A stretch of DNA of 64,000 nt from an uncultured Bacteroidales bacterium (GTDB lineage: Bacteria > Bacteroidota > Bacteroidia > Bacteroidales > Bacteroidaceae), in assembly GCA_902800925.1 (NCBI GenBank), contig CADCGD010000015.1:1-64000 (forward strand), written 5' to 3'. The position numbers and the translations under genes are program-made. The notes under the pieces were generated by a model. The model saw only the letters and a list, made by a program, of their open reading frames with translations. It was not told where the DNA came from and did no database searches. Of this stretch, positions 44,955 to 51,677 are shown piece by piece; the first letter of the stretch is position 1, and the number at the start of each line of letters is the position of its first letter.

Positions 44955-45568
44955 ACGTAGTTTGCGATTACTTCATCGCAATACGGTCTGATAGCCTCTG
45001 CGGGGTTCGTCGTAGACAAACCCACCACATACATGCCAGCAGCCCTACCCGACTTCAAGCCATTGAACGAGTCCTCGAAGACCACACAGTCCCCGACCTC
45101 TACGCCCAATCGCTGGGCAGCCTTCAGGTAACAGTCCGGATCAGGCTTCGAGCGCTCAAAGTCCTCAGAGGTCAGAATGGCGTCAAACATACTGCGGAAC
45201 TCTGGATGCGACTGATACACAGCCTCCATCTTCGGTTGGTTCGAACTGGTCACAACGGCCGTCTTCACGCCTTTGCCACGCAGCTGACTGATATATTCCT
45301 CAAAGCCTGGCACATAGATATAATCCATCTGCTGCTCAAACTTATTCAGACGTTCCGTAATCAGCGGCTGCTTCTCTGCCAACTCGCCAGAGAACCACGC
45401 ATCATAAATCTGCACCAACGTTTGCCCCTTTATTTCATGCTCCAGTCCAGGATGCTCCGGATGGAACTCGCGGCACTGTGCGCCCCAGAACACCGAGTAC
45501 TGTGGCTCCGTGTCAAACACAACACCATCCAGGTCAAACAATGCTGCTTTTATATTCTTCTTTTCCAT
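44945..45568 (-). CDS. HAD-superfamily phosphatase (beta-phosphoglucomutase-like)
   Basis: 207 residues with the nucleophile motif LFDLDGVVFDTE (D12 and D14), motif II VVTSSN, motif III Lys in SKPDPD and motif IV VFEDSFNG, plus an alpha-helical cap between 15 and 85. This is a subfamily I sugar-phosphate phosphatase or mutase; the substrate is not predictable. It leads the operon to panB with a TACCTTTG box at 45589-45596. Confidence 0.9.
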   Translation of the reverse strand: MEKKNIKAALFDLDGVVFDTEPQYSVFWGAQCREFHPEHPGLEHEIKGQTLVQIYDAWFSGELAEKQPLITERLNKFEQQMDYIYVPGFEEYISQLRGKGVKTAVVTSSNQPKMEAVYQSHPEFRSMFDAILTSEDFERSKPDPDCYLKAAQRLGVEVGDCVVFEDSFNGLKSGRAAGMYVVGLSTTNPAEAIRPYCDEVIANYVKD

Positions 45569-45588
45569 AACTTTCAGAAAATCGGCTG

Positions 45589-45596
45589 CAAAGGTA
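45589..45596 (-). promoter_or_regulatory. -7 promoter box, HAD-panB-MFS operon
   Basis: Minus-strand TACCTTTG, 20 bases before the HAD start codon. Confidence 0.6.
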
Positions 45597-45678
45597 CAAA
45601 TTTTCCGCGAGAATTAATCCGCTTTGCGGAGAAATCTATCAAATCTTAACAAATCTTGCATTGTATTACTTTCAATTG

Positions 45679-45721
45679 TGTCAGGTACCAGGTCCCTGAC
45701 ATAACAGGTCCCTGACATAAC
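45679..45721. repeat. REP-like palindrome with a tandem half (TGACATAAC family)
   Basis: TGTCAGGTACC pairs with GGTCCCTGACA (10 of 11) around one base. The right part, GGTCCCTGACATAAC, is then repeated 16 bases on. It shares CCCTGACATAAC with 532-564. It lies on the left side of the VapE-HU island. Confidence 0.6.
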
Positions 45722-45838
45722 TCCACTTTGATAATCACGTTGTTAAAAACTCTGCCTCAGGGACTAAAAGCGTCTGAATTTCTCATTTTAGCATAGCAAT
45801 TACTAGGGGAAAAGCTTGCATATTTAAAATATTTTTTG

Positions 45839-45846
45839 TAACTTTG
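45839..45846 (+). promoter_or_regulatory. -7 promoter box for the VapE-like gene
   Basis: TAACTTTG with TTG at 45816-45818. The transcript would have a leader of about 250 bases that contains the left inverted repeat and the three palindromes. Confidence 0.6.
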
Positions 45847-45865
45847 TAGGTGAAAAATGAGTTAG

Positions 45866-45936
45866 AGACTGACAGACTGACAAAACAGCGGTGTACAAAG
45901 GGATTGCAGTCTTTTTAGAGACTGACAAGACTGACA
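45866..45936 (+). repeat. Left inverted repeat of the VapE unit (GACTGACA iterons)
   Basis: The outer 21 bases (45866-45886) are an exact inverse of 48237-48257; the inner 31 (45906-45936) match 48187-48217 at 29 of 31 positions. The 19-base spacers are equal in length but diverged. GACTGACA or a close form recurs at 45867, 45875, 45920 and 45929, with another at 45940. Confidence 0.85.
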
Positions 45937-45979
45937 ATAGACTGACATGGTTTCGGCTCGTTTTAGCTGTAGAAATGGA

Positions 45980-46061
45980 AAATTCTCTAGAGAATTTCAG
46001 TCGTATACAGCTAATAATCGCAAAATTCTCTAGAGAATTCCAATAATTATCTAGAGAAATT
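45980..46061. promoter_or_regulatory. Three phased palindromes upstream of the VapE-like gene
   Basis: AAATTCTCTAGAGAATTT (45980-45997, perfect), AATTCTCTAGAGAATT (46024-46039, perfect) and AATTATCTAGAGAAATT (46045-46061, imperfect). Centres are about 43 and 21.5 bases apart, close to four and two helical turns, so bound dimers would sit on one face. They lie between the promoter and the start codon, fitting an autoregulatory operator. Confidence 0.65.
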
Positions 46062-46104
46062 GCAAAGAATTGATTATTAATAACTTAAAGACAGCTATAA
46101 AGAT

Positions 46105-48198
46105 ATGAAAAAGGGTATTTACAAGGTAAATAATAAGACAAAAGAGGCCGCTAAAAGGCTAAAAGTCGTCGTAGAACGCTTCTCACGTGGTGAATGGAGG
46201 GAGAAAACGACCGATTTAATGGATATTTATGCAATAATAAGCAGTAAGAAGTATCAAAAACAGGTGCAGTTGTTGCGCGACGAGTTGATTGCCGACGCTA
46301 CGGCAAGCAGTCTGGCAGATATGGAAGACGTCCGCGAGCTGCCCATCGTCCACCTGCCGACGGGCATGGTGCTGCTGTCGTTGCCCACAGACAGTCAGCA
46401 GCAACTGGAGCTGTTGCGCAAGAGGGTAGCGACGTGGCCGCAGATGCAGATGGCGTTCCAGAGCGTTGACGGACGCCATCTGGTGGTGCTGATGAGCTAT
46501 GAACTGACGGACGGCACCCTACCCTTCCTGGAGCAGGACGTGCGCCTGTTCCAGCAGTACGCCTTGCGCAGGGCGGCAGACTTCGTGGTGGCGACAACAG
46601 GCGTGAAGCCCGACGAGGACGATGCGGAAAACGGGCAGTGGTTCTATGTGTCGAGCGACGAACGCGCCCTCTGGAACGAGCAAACGACTGCTGTGCAGAT
46701 GGAGCAGCCTACTGAGGAACTGACGGAGCTGACAGCCACTATCATGAGTCAGCCCAAGGAGCACCCGCTGGCGAAAAACGTGTTGCCTGGCTATACCCAG
46801 CTGGAGATGGACATCACGCGCTTCAATGCCGTCTGTCGCCGACTGGCCTTTGGGCGCCATAAGCCCATCGACGAGTACCTGCTGGCCGTCGCCGAAGCAT
46901 GCAACAGGGCAGGTATCGATCAAGAGGTGGCCACGAAGTGTCTGCTGAACATCGGCAACTACTGGGACAAGGAGCCACTGGTGCGCTCGACGATGGAGAA
47001 CGCCTACCAGCAGCACCGCTATGGACTGCGCAACCCGTTGGAACCCTCGCTGATGCACCAGCAGCTGATGAAGGATTTCCTTTTGCGCCGCTATGTGTTC
47101 CGCAGGAATGTGGTAACGGGCGACGTGGAATATCAGGAGAAGGGACGCTACATTCTGAGTTGGCGACCGCTGACCCAGGAGGCACGCAACGACATAAACA
47201 ATGCCGCCATTGACGAAGGCATCAAGGTTTGGCCGCAGGATATGGATCGCTTGTTGGGAAGCAGTCAGGTGGCCGACTACGACCCTGTGCGCGAATGGCT
47301 AGGCAGTCTGCCGGAATGGGACGGCAGGGACCGTCTGGGTGAGATGGCCGATCGCGTACCCACCAGCATGCCCCAATGGAGAGACAATTTCAAGGTGTGG
47401 ATGCGCTCCATGGTGAGCCAGTGGACCAGTGGCGCCGGACAGATGTATGGTGCGCAGATGGTGATGATGTTTGTGGGCGCACAGGGCACCCGCAAGTCAA
47501 CCTTCATGCGCATGTTATTGCCAGAGGAGCTACGACAGTTCTACATCGACCGCATCGACTTCGCCAACAAGAAAGAGGCGATGCGCGCGCTGAGTCGCTT
47601 CCTGCTGATCAACATCGACGAGTTCGACCAGGTGTCGAAGGCACAGACCGCCTACCTGAAGCACCTCATACAACGCACCGATGTGAAAGAGCGCAAGATG
47701 TACGAGACCACCTACCAGCAGTTACAGCGCTATGCGGCCTTCTGCGCCACCACCAACTCGCTGTCGCCGCTGAAGGACGAGACGGGCTCGCGCCGTTATA
47801 TGGTCGTCGAACTAACGGGCGTGATAGACACCGATATGACTGGCGACAAAGCCATCGACTACCAGCAGCTATATGCCCAAGCACTGGCTGAAATCCGTCG
47901 TGGCGAGGAGTGCTACTTCGATGGCGAGCGCGAGCGGCTGATCGTGGAGGGTGGACTCCAATATACAGAGGTGGCGGATGTTGTCAGCGTATTCTGTGAC
48001 CACTTCCGCAAGCCCAAGGCAGGTGACGAGATACTGAACATGTCGCCCACACAGATTACCGAATATATATACAACACTTGGCACATAGATCTCAGGAAGC
48101 ACTCCAACACGGTATATCTGGGCAACTTCCTGCGCCGAGAGGGGTATGACCACCACGACCGCCGTCGCTACAAGGTGGCAGTCTCCTGTCAGTCTTGA
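46105..48198 (+). CDS. VirE/VapE-type primase-helicase-like protein (DUF3874)
   Basis: The 697-residue protein has an N-terminal VirE_N-like region (about 60-200), a helical linker (about 235-330) like primase C-terminal domains, and a virulence-associated-E ATPase with Walker A GAQGTRKS (458-465), Walker B-like LLINIDEFD and AAFCATTNSL. The end (LNMSPTQITEYIYNTW, VYLGNFLRREGYDHHDRRRY) fits DUF3874. Such proteins are replication-type enzymes of mobile elements, often domesticated in Bacteroidetes. The last codons lie inside the right inverted repeat. No integrase or transposase is nearby. Confidence 0.85.
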   Translation: MKKGIYKVNNKTKEAAKRLKVVVERFSRGEWREKTTDLMDIYAIISSKKYQKQVQLLRDELIADATASSLADMEDVRELPIVHLPTGMVLLSLPTDSQQQLELLRKRVATWPQMQMAFQSVDGRHLVVLMSYELTDGTLPFLEQDVRLFQQYALRRAADFVVATTGVKPDEDDAENGQWFYVSSDERALWNEQTTAVQMEQPTEELTELTATIMSQPKEHPLAKNVLPGYTQLEMDITRFNAVCRRLAFGRHKPIDEYLLAVAEACNRAGIDQEVATKCLLNIGNYWDKEPLVRSTMENAYQQHRYGLRNPLEPSLMHQQLMKDFLLRRYVFRRNVVTGDVEYQEKGRYILSWRPLTQEARNDINNAAIDEGIKVWPQDMDRLLGSSQVADYDPVREWLGSLPEWDGRDRLGEMADRVPTSMPQWRDNFKVWMRSMVSQWTSGAGQMYGAQMVMMFVGAQGTRKSTFMRMLLPEELRQFYIDRIDFANKKEAMRALSRFLLINIDEFDQVSKAQTAYLKHLIQRTDVKERKMYETTYQQLQRYAAFCATTNSLSPLKDETGSRRYMVVELTGVIDTDMTGDKAIDYQQLYAQALAEIRRGEECYFDGERERLIVEGGLQYTEVADVVSVFCDHFRKPKAGDEILNMSPTQITEYIYNTWHIDLRKHSNTVYLGNFLRREGYDHHDRRRYKVAVSCQS

Positions 48199-48257
48199 CA
48201 GTCTCTGAAAAGACTGCAAACGCCCTCACCATCGGCGTTTTGTCAGTCTGTCAGTCT
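48187..48257 (-). repeat. Right inverted repeat of the VapE unit
   Basis: Mirror of 45866-45936, with TGTCAGTC at 48187, 48241 and 48249. It contains the 3' end and stop codon (48196-48198) of the VapE-like gene, so gene and repeat have been kept together. Confidence 0.85.
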
Positions 48258-48300
48258 TTATCACAAAATTTCGGACCCTTTAAAACAAAAACTAATAATT

Positions 48301-48684
48301 ATGCATTACAATATAGTCAAAGAGACCAAACCCAATCTGAAGAATTACGGACGCTACAAGGCCGTAGCCGTACACTACAATACTATCGACACGGAGCGTC
48401 TGTGCCGCGAAATCCAGAACAACTGTACGCTGAAGAAGAGCGACGTCAAGGCCGTACTCTCCGAACTGTCAGAACTGCTGGTGCAACACCTGCAGGACGG
48501 CGACCGCGTGCGCCTGGACGGCATCGGCATGCTGAAGCTGGAGATAGAGAGCGACAAGGTGGACCATCCGGAGGACTTCAACGTGCGCCAGCACATCCGC
48601 AACTTCCGCATCCACCTGTTGCCAGAGAGCGACAGCGGTCACCAGCTGCTCTACGAAGGCATCCAACTGGAACTGGCGAAATAA
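48301..48684 (+). CDS. HU-like DNA-binding protein of the Bacteroidetes type
   Basis: 127 residues with the divergent HU fold: YNIVKETKPNLKNYGRYKAVAV at the start, helices around LCREIQNNCTLKKSDVKAVLSEL, and the arm strand GDRVRLDGIGMLKLEI. It commonly follows VirE/VapE genes in this phylum. The spacing (102 bases) holds the right inverted repeat. A nucleoid or element-specific binding role is likely; it is a candidate to bind the flanking repeats, though this is only inference. Confidence 0.85.
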   Translation: MHYNIVKETKPNLKNYGRYKAVAVHYNTIDTERLCREIQNNCTLKKSDVKAVLSELSELLVQHLQDGDRVRLDGIGMLKLEIESDKVDHPEDFNVRQHIRNFRIHLLPESDSGHQLLYEGIQLELAK

Positions 48685-48689
48685 CCCAT

Positions 48690-48722
48690 AAGGACTCACG
48701 GGGTCTGTCCCCGTGAGTCCTT
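48690..48722. repeat. REP-like palindrome (GACTCACGGGG family)
   Basis: Perfect 14-base arms AAGGACTCACGGGG and its complement around TCTGT, directly after the HU gene. No run of T beyond two follows, so a terminator role is uncertain. Same family as 22784-22810. Confidence 0.75.
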
Positions 48723-48741
48723 GCCTTGGGATTTAGGATTG

Positions 48742-48900
48742 TTACGCTGCACTAAACTGATCTTTGCCTACACCGCAGAGGGGGCAAACCCAATCATCAG
48801 GCAGTTGTTCGAACTCGGTGCCTGCTGGAATACCGTTCTCAGGATCACCTACAGCGGGGTCGTACTCATACCCGCATACTTCACAAATGTACTTTGCCAT
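48742..48900 (-). CDS. Rubredoxin
   Basis: A 52-residue protein with the full rubredoxin pattern: Cys6 and Cys9 in [12 protein letters not shown], and Cys39 and Cys42 in [11 protein letters not shown], which hold a single iron. The conserved DPxxGxPxGTxFExLPDDW stretch lies between them. It carries electrons in oxidative-stress defence in anaerobes. The start at 48900 (MAKYIC) is standard. Partner reductases such as rubrerythrin are not in the window. Confidence 0.96.
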   Translation of the reverse strand: MAKYICEVCGYEYDPAVGDPENGIPAGTEFEQLPDDWVCPLCGVGKDQFSAA

Positions 48901-48954
48901 AATTGTTTGTTTTTAGGGGTTAATAATAATTGGGGGATATGATTAAACATCAAT

Positions 48955-49257
48955 TTATTCCACTACCTCGATATAGAAACTGAACGGGCGGAAACCGTCG
49001 TTGCAACTAATCATAGCGCTCATAGGGTTCTTCATCCATCCATCGTAAAAGTTGCCCTCGCCTCGTGCCAGCGACTCCACGAACTCGCGCATAGAGTACC
49101 ATGCCGACGGACACATGCCTTCAGGCTGCTGGCCGTCGATGGATACCCACTGCTGCCCCACCCTGACATCGCAGGTGTGCTCAATGGGATTCTCGTATTT
49201 CGCCATCAAGTCCTCATAGACTGTCTGACGAATAGCTGTGATTCGTACCTTGTTCAT
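48955..49257 (-). CDS. TIGR04076-family protein, unknown function
   Basis: A 100-residue protein with the typical start MNKVRITAIRQTVYEDLMAKY, a Cys in HTCDVRVGQQW, and a central CPSAWYSMREFVESLARG with a second Cys and a FYDGW turn. It fits the small TIGR04076 family found in anaerobes. No mechanism is established; the conserved Cys residues suggest redox or metal binding. A -7 box (TATATTTG) lies at 49283-49290. Confidence 0.8.
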   Translation of the reverse strand: MNKVRITAIRQTVYEDLMAKYENPIEHTCDVRVGQQWVSIDGQQPEGMCPSAWYSMREFVESLARGEGNFYDGWMKNPMSAMISCNDGFRPFSFYIEVVE

Positions 49258-49282
49258 ATATCTATTCTACTAAAATATGTTG

Positions 49283-49290
49283 CAAATATA
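49283..49290 (-). promoter_or_regulatory. -7 promoter box for the TIGR04076 gene
   Basis: Minus-strand TATATTTG, 25 bases before the start codon. Confidence 0.5.
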
Positions 49291-49322
49291 GTCATTTAAG
49301 ATGAAATATGAATAATAATTCG

Positions 49323-49330
49323 TAATTTTG
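49323..49330 (+). promoter_or_regulatory. -7 promoter box for the SDR gene at 49387
   Basis: TAATTTTG, 56 bases before the start codon. Confidence 0.5.
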
Positions 49331-49386
49331 TGCTTGAATTTGAGAATTATTATGAAACGACCGTGTAAATATCGATAGGACTGAGT

Positions 49387-50103
49387 ATGCAACAGGGAAA
49401 GAGAGCAATAGTAATAGGAGCATCGTCTGGTATCGGACTGGAAGTTGCAAAACTACTGATAGAGCAAGGCTGGACGGTAGGTGTTGCTGCACGACGTGTG
49501 GAACTGCTGCAAGGCATGGGTGCTGCGGCAGTAGAACGGATAGACGTAACAAAAAATGAGGCAACCGAAGCATTGCAGCGACTTATCGGGAAGACGGGAG
49601 GCATGGACTTATTCTTCTATGCTTCAGGCATTGGCAAGCAGAACAGGAAATTGAAAGAGGACATAGAACTGGCAACAATGCAGACTAACGGTGTGGGCTT
49701 TACGAGAATGATTGGCGAGGCATATCGGTACTTCGCCAGTCATGGAGGGGGACACATAGCAGCCATCACATCCATTGCCGGAACAAAGGGACTTGGCCCT
49801 GCCCCGTCCTACTCTGCCACGAAAGCCATGCAGAACGTCTACCTGCAGGCGCTCGAACAGCAAGCGCTGAGCCGTGGGCTGAACATTCACTTTACAGACA
49901 TTCGCCCAGGATTTGTGGATACGGCCTTACTCAGTGGCGATTTTCATTATCCCATGATGTTGCAACCAGGGGCGGTGGCAAAGGAAATCGTTTATGCCAT
50001 CAATCACAAGAAGCACATCCATGTTATCGACTGGAAATACCGTTTGCTGACGGCCTTTTGGCGCAGGATTCCACGATGGCTGTGGCGCAGATTCAAATTA
50101 TAG
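49387..50103 (+). CDS. SDR-family oxidoreductase
   Basis: A 238-residue classical short-chain dehydrogenase with cofactor motif GASSGIG (11-17), a catalytic Ser in AITSIAG and the Y-x-x-x-K motif YSATK. The C-terminus (YRLLTAFWRRIPRWLWRRFKL) is basic and amphipathic and could bind a membrane. The NNAG motif is replaced by YASGIG, an unusual variant. The substrate is unknown. It is alone on its strand, with its own promoter box, convergent with ccsA. Confidence 0.88.
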   Translation: MQQGKRAIVIGASSGIGLEVAKLLIEQGWTVGVAARRVELLQGMGAAAVERIDVTKNEATEALQRLIGKTGGMDLFFYASGIGKQNRKLKEDIELATMQTNGVGFTRMIGEAYRYFASHGGGHIAAITSIAGTKGLGPAPSYSATKAMQNVYLQALEQQALSRGLNIHFTDIRPGFVDTALLSGDFHYPMMLQPGAVAKEIVYAINHKKHIHVIDWKYRLLTAFWRRIPRWLWRRFKL

Positions 50104-50155
50104 CAGCTTCACTCAGAAATCGCGGAGGCCTTCAGGACAAGATTGGCGATACTGT

Positions 50156-51553
50156 TTATTCGCTGGTACTATAAGTGTGAACGCTCGCCCCTTGGGCTGA
50201 GGGGAGGTAGTTGATGCCCCACCAGCACATTTGCAAGAGGACGAACGAACCAACGAGCATCCAGAAAGCCAGACGGTTGCGTTGTTGAGGCAGCCTTCGG
50301 TAGTGGATGTAGACGAGATAGGCTATCCAGGTGATGGCGGCCCAGGTTTCCTTGGGGTCCCACGACCAGTAGTGGCCCCACGCCTCTTTGGCCCAAAGGG
50401 CACCAAACAGCATGCCGAAGGTAAGGAAAGCAAAGCTGACATAGACGAGATCGTCGACACGTTTCCACCAGGCAATGACCACAGCTATGCCAAGCAGCGT
50501 GTAAGCAAAGATATACACAAACACATGGGGTGCAAACCACGGACTCTGCAGGGCTGGCACCAGTGTCTTGGTGTTGTAGCTGTCGAAGAAGAAATAGGCA
50601 AACATAGCGGCGCAGGCAGCGAAGAACAAATACCACCCTAGCGCCTTTCGCGAAGCGCTCTTAAATCGGCGCCACAGCACCATCACCGTCATGACTGCTG
50701 CTCCAGCCAACATCATATAGAAGCCTGCATAGACCCAAGGCAGCCAAGGATCGGTAACCAGTTCGAGTATCGATACCTGACTCTGGGCACCCATCTGAGT
50801 GTCGTAGCCGTACTGATAGATCTTCCAGCCGTCGACCTCGTAGGGTTTGTTAACCTCGACGGTAGTCTCGATATTTTTGCCCGTCTTAGTCAGGATTTGT
50901 ATTTCAGAGGCAAAACGCTTGGGACTGCCGTTGTCGTAGGTCTCCATGATAAACTTCTTGAGTTCGATGGCTATCGGCATCTCCTTGATGGCACCATTCT
51001 GCTCGAGTGCTCTCCATTCAGACTGCCCAATGGCCGTAATCATCTTTACACGCTGCATATCGGCGCTGCCTAATGTGGCCGTAGTAAGGGCGATAAAGAG
51101 GCCCAGATGATTAAGCATGAAGGGAACATCGCGCTTTATCGAGCCCTGACCCCTGAATATTGCACGAAATCTGCGGTGGATGGTAAGTCCGAGTATCACC
51201 GTGAGATGCACGTAGGTGAGTACGAACGGCCAAAACGACAGCATATTATTGAACCAGGTGCCACGCTCGTACTGCCGCGTAAGTCCCATTATAATAGTCA
51301 GCACCACTGCATATACCATCGCTGGGATGGCTGCTTGATTCGTAGCCATCCACTTGAAGGCATATACCCTGTTTCGTAGGTAGACCATTGCTGTCAACAT
51401 TACAAAGAAACCTGACAGCACAATGCCATTAGCATTCCACGCAAATGCATCCCACACAACAGGTCCGACGCTCAGCTGGAGTAGCAGTCCTGCAATGATA
51501 AGGCCTCCTCCAATGAGGAAGCCCTCTTTCATAGTCCATGGTTTATTCCACAT
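50156..51553 (-). CDS. Cytochrome c biogenesis protein, CcsA type
   Basis: A 465-residue membrane protein. The N-terminal half has ResB-like features (HLGLFIALTTATLGSADMQRVKM, then a periplasmic domain), and the C-terminal half has the heme-handling WAKEAWGHYWSWDPKETWAAITW signature of CcsA/ResC. It should deliver heme to apocytochromes c in the periplasm. ATG 51553 is chosen because the open frame upstream crosses a terminator hairpin and a -7 box. No cytochrome gene is adjacent. Confidence 0.88.
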   Translation of the reverse strand: MWNKPWTMKEGFLIGGGLIIAGLLLQLSVGPVVWDAFAWNANGIVLSGFFVMLTAMVYLRNRVYAFKWMATNQAAIPAMVYAVVLTIIMGLTRQYERGTWFNNMLSFWPFVLTYVHLTVILGLTIHRRFRAIFRGQGSIKRDVPFMLNHLGLFIALTTATLGSADMQRVKMITAIGQSEWRALEQNGAIKEMPIAIELKKFIMETYDNGSPKRFASEIQILTKTGKNIETTVEVNKPYEVDGWKIYQYGYDTQMGAQSQVSILELVTDPWLPWVYAGFYMMLAGAAVMTVMVLWRRFKSASRKALGWYLFFAACAAMFAYFFFDSYNTKTLVPALQSPWFAPHVFVYIFAYTLLGIAVVIAWWKRVDDLVYVSFAFLTFGMLFGALWAKEAWGHYWSWDPKETWAAITWIAYLVYIHYRRLPQQRNRLAFWMLVGSFVLLQMCWWGINYLPSAQGASVHTYSTSE

Positions 51554-51601
51554 GTTCTTATCTGATAATCTATTGTCGTTTTCTTTTACGCCTACAAAAG
51601 T

Positions 51602-51643
51602 ACACAAAAAATCCCAAAGCATGTTGATTATGCTCTGGGATTT
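51602..51643 (-). terminator. Intrinsic terminator after the TonB receptor gene
   Basis: Read leftward, AAATCCCAGAGCAT pairs with ATGCTTTGGGATTT (one mismatch) around 7 bases, followed by a run of six T. It separates the receptor from ccsA, whose TACTTTTG box follows at once. Confidence 0.8.
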
Positions 51644-51677
51644 AACTTTTGTTGATTCCTGCCGCAATTCAGTATAG

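Noticed and set aside
48195-48716. 173-codon rightward frame across the HU gene
   Set aside because: It runs in another frame through the right inverted repeat and the HU gene and resembles no protein family.
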